From: Brasenia schreberi
Lineage: Eukaryota; Streptophyta; Magnoliopsida; Nymphaeales; Cabombaceae
Reading direction: 5' to 3'
Assembly: GCA_036023115.1 (NCBI GenBank)
Contig: JAYKKT010000087.1
Coordinates: 12,106,001-12,170,000 of the forward strand
DNA length: 64,000 bases
Under the pieces are notes generated by a model. It was not told the DNA's origin. It searched no databases and saw only the letters and a list, made by a program, of their open reading frames with translations. A program made the translations under genes and the position numbers. Position 1 is the stretch's first letter, and each line of letters opens with the position of its first letter. Below are positions 61,801 to 64,000 of the stretch, one piece after another.

Positions 61801-64000
61801 CTGCACCGAAATAATTTTATTTACAAAAGAAATGCATCAGACATTATGCCCTGAACTTCAACTAAAACACAATTCATGCCACACTTCTTTTTCACACACA
61901 ACAACAAGACTAAGCTTTATTTTATTATAGATGGTTCGGCTACGTGAATTGTTTGTTTCTTTTTCACACAACTATATTAAATAATATAAGAGGAAAAGAG
62001 TACCATAACAGCAAACTCAGTTTGGGAGGGAACCAATTGTCAATAAAAAATAAAGAAAAAAATGGACAGTTTTTTTTTTAACGACATGCTTTATTATCCC
62101 TTAAAGAATAACCAGTGAGCATACAAAATCCAATTGTACGTACATATATATAGGTAGTACTAAACATCAGTATATAATTTTGTATAAACATACATTTCCA
62201 ATGCTCCATCCATGAGATCAACAATTGAGGTAATAAAATACTTGGGAAATATACATGCATACATATGCACATATATATTAGTTGCATTAGCCAAATACAA
62301 GAAAAGAAATGTTAGTTTAAATAACAAGGCAGCCTCTTATACTAGAACTTCTAATAGTAATGATCCTAAAAGGTAAGGACAAGGCAGGTGGTGCCAAGCA
62401 CGGGTATTTTCTACTAAAATTTCTCAGCTGATTGCATGAACATGGAAGTTCACAAACATTAGCTACTAGACTTCCATCATTTATGAGCTCTCGAAGATGT
62501 TGGCTCATTTATATGTCTTTGCTACTAACCTTTACTGGACTCTAGCCACCTAAGGCGCAGTTCTTCACCTTTTCATCTAGCAGCGCACTGCTTGTATTGC
62601 TCTCTCCGATTCTCTAAGGTCCCAAATCGCGAGCTATTAAGGGAAGCAAAAACTATGAATTCAACCTACCTTCGAATGGCATTTCATGAATGGTGATGCT
62701 GGATCCAACATGCCAGTCATCATGTTTCGACTAACGTGAACTCCCATCACAGCTCGAACATCATATTGCATAAGCATTAGAGGTACAAAGAACATTTGCC
62801 ATTTTCTTCTTCTAACACCAAACAATTTCAAAAGTTCAGTGCTTCTCATGGCAGAATTTAACCTAGCAAGATTGTCCGTATTTTCATTGTCTAAGTATTT
62901 AGAAGTCAAAACCCTGGCCAAAAGTAGATCAAAAACCATTTTAATAAGGCTACAATTGCTAACACATAGTGGGAGTCCCCAAAAAATTGCTGTATCTCAA
63001 GCAATACCGATCACGGACAAACTACAGCCAACAAATTTTACCTGAGGTGGAATATAGTAACCAAAGTAGACCATCATAGGAAGACAAATATCACCAAGAA
63101 AAACTTTCTGATTTCATTTTATTAGAACAGCAGATATGCGAAAATATCAATGATCATTTTAGAGTTCACCAAGAAAGACTTACTGATTTGATTTTAATAG
63201 AACAACAGATATGCGAAGATATCAATGATCATTTTATTGTTAGAAGTATTGTGTGACCGTCCAAGGAAAGGTAACATCTATTATGAGGGGATTAGAGATA
63301 AAGTTAGCGTACAATAGGACATAAATTGAGAGAGACGTCTCTAGGTGGTTTGGTTAGAGAGGTGGCCACAGAGATTCAGACAGTCTAAAAAATTAAATTA
63401 TGAAAGCTTCAAAAGAGATTACAAAGGCCTCAAAAGTATTGGAAAGAAATAATTAACATATGGTCTTGCTTTTCTGGAATAATATAACTTAAGATTTAGT
63501 ACAACGGAAACCAAGAATTCATGTAGTTGGCCTTATTTAGTGTGAGATAAGGCTTGGTTTTGGTTTTGATAGAGCAGCACAGTGTTCACATAAAACTTGG
63601 CCTTTGCTTTGAGTTGCATGATGCATCTGAATCGTCGACTTCAAATGCGAGAAGGGTTTATGGGTGTTCCAAAGACCAGGCACCATCCCCACAAGAAACT
63701 GAGGTTTCGCACTTTTCCAACAATTAAAGAAATAGACAAAAAATTTGAATTTTTTTGGCTTTTTCACAATAATATGACAGGATTCAACAAGTTTTCGAGT
63801 ATTTAAAACACTTGCTAGAGCACATGGTCCTGAGATATTTGCTTTTGAAGTGATTTTTGCAATGCTTGACAACATAAACGTCACTAGAAACTGTTGTGTT
63901 TTCCCGTCACTGTTTGTGTAGAAATTCAAACACTGAAGATTTTTCAGAGAAGAAAATCCAACTCTCCACCACTGTCAGGAGATATAGCTATAAATACAGC
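61801..64000. other. SPL upstream or intron region, unassigned frames
   Basis: A minus-strand frame at 62661-62939 (R-R-K-W-Q-M-F-F-V-P-L-M) and a short one near 62540-62630 (E-L-R-L-R-W-L-E-S) look partly protein-like but match nothing I know. A 45-bp-scale direct repeat (CACCAAGAAARACTT..., about 63100 and 63167) is present. No SBP domain was found. Confidence 0.35.
63340..63560 (+). mobile_element. 5'-truncated, degraded LINE 3' end
   Basis: It resembles the LINE C-terminal coding end and tail: AAGTATTGGAAAGAAATAA (compare AAGTGTTGGAAAGAAACAA at 46.59 kb), then GGAAACCAAGAATTCATGTAG, then GGCTTGGTTTTGGTTTTG. Divergence is high and the duplication is unclear. Confidence 0.6.

Overview
This is a flowering-plant nuclear window: split genes with short exons, GT-AG and GC-AG introns, plant-specific transcription-factor families, long AT-rich intergenic DNA, many microsatellites and layered transposable elements. 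I cannot fix the species. Exon joins were made by hand from conserved protein families and checked by reading phase; single-base errors are possible.

Layout. (1) 1.9-4.2 kb, minus: a complete six-exon PIF8/UNE10-type bHLH gene with a phytochrome-B binding motif. (2) 6.8-11.0 kb, minus: a two-exon F-box/LRR gene whose 2.7-kb intron holds two small hAT elements. (3) 12.7-18.2 kb, minus: an old, broken Ty1/copia element. (4) 18.9-19.2 kb: an unrecognised exon-like block. (5) 20.3-21.1 kb, minus: a two-exon GATA factor. (6) 21.7-25.5 kb: LINE/SINE tails, an in-frame 75-bp tandem repeat made from a SINE tail, and a small hAT MITE. (7) 26.8-47.5 kb, minus: a complete 17-exon CCT1 (TCP-1 alpha) gene, 544 aa, stretched to 20.7 kb by insertions. 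Intron 2 (11.8 kb) holds a LINE (35,724-46,712, long target-site duplication) into which a 7.8-kb hAT element (36,316-44,131, 8-bp duplication) jumped. The transposase body of that hAT is tandemly triplicated. Intron 9 has two SINEs; intron 13 has a hAT element that captured an RRM gene fragment. (8) 50.0-58.5 kb: a large inverted duplication (arms about 2.8 kb, spacer about 2.85 kb), each arm with a small PHD-finger gene; the right copy is intact and the left copy is frameshifted. (9) 58.7-58.9 kb: a 62-bp near-perfect hairpin. (10) 61.3-61.8 kb, minus: the last exon of an SPL gene with a miR156 target site; its SBP-domain exons are not visible in the window.

The host genes are unrelated neighbours: light signalling (PIF8), ubiquitin ligase adaptor (F-box), GATA and SPL transcription factors, a PHD reader, and a cytosolic chaperonin subunit. 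There is no operon logic. The most unusual content is in the transposons: the triplicated hAT transposase whose middle unit is a crossover chimera, the LINE that shares both its head and its tail with the local SINEs, and the RRM capture.
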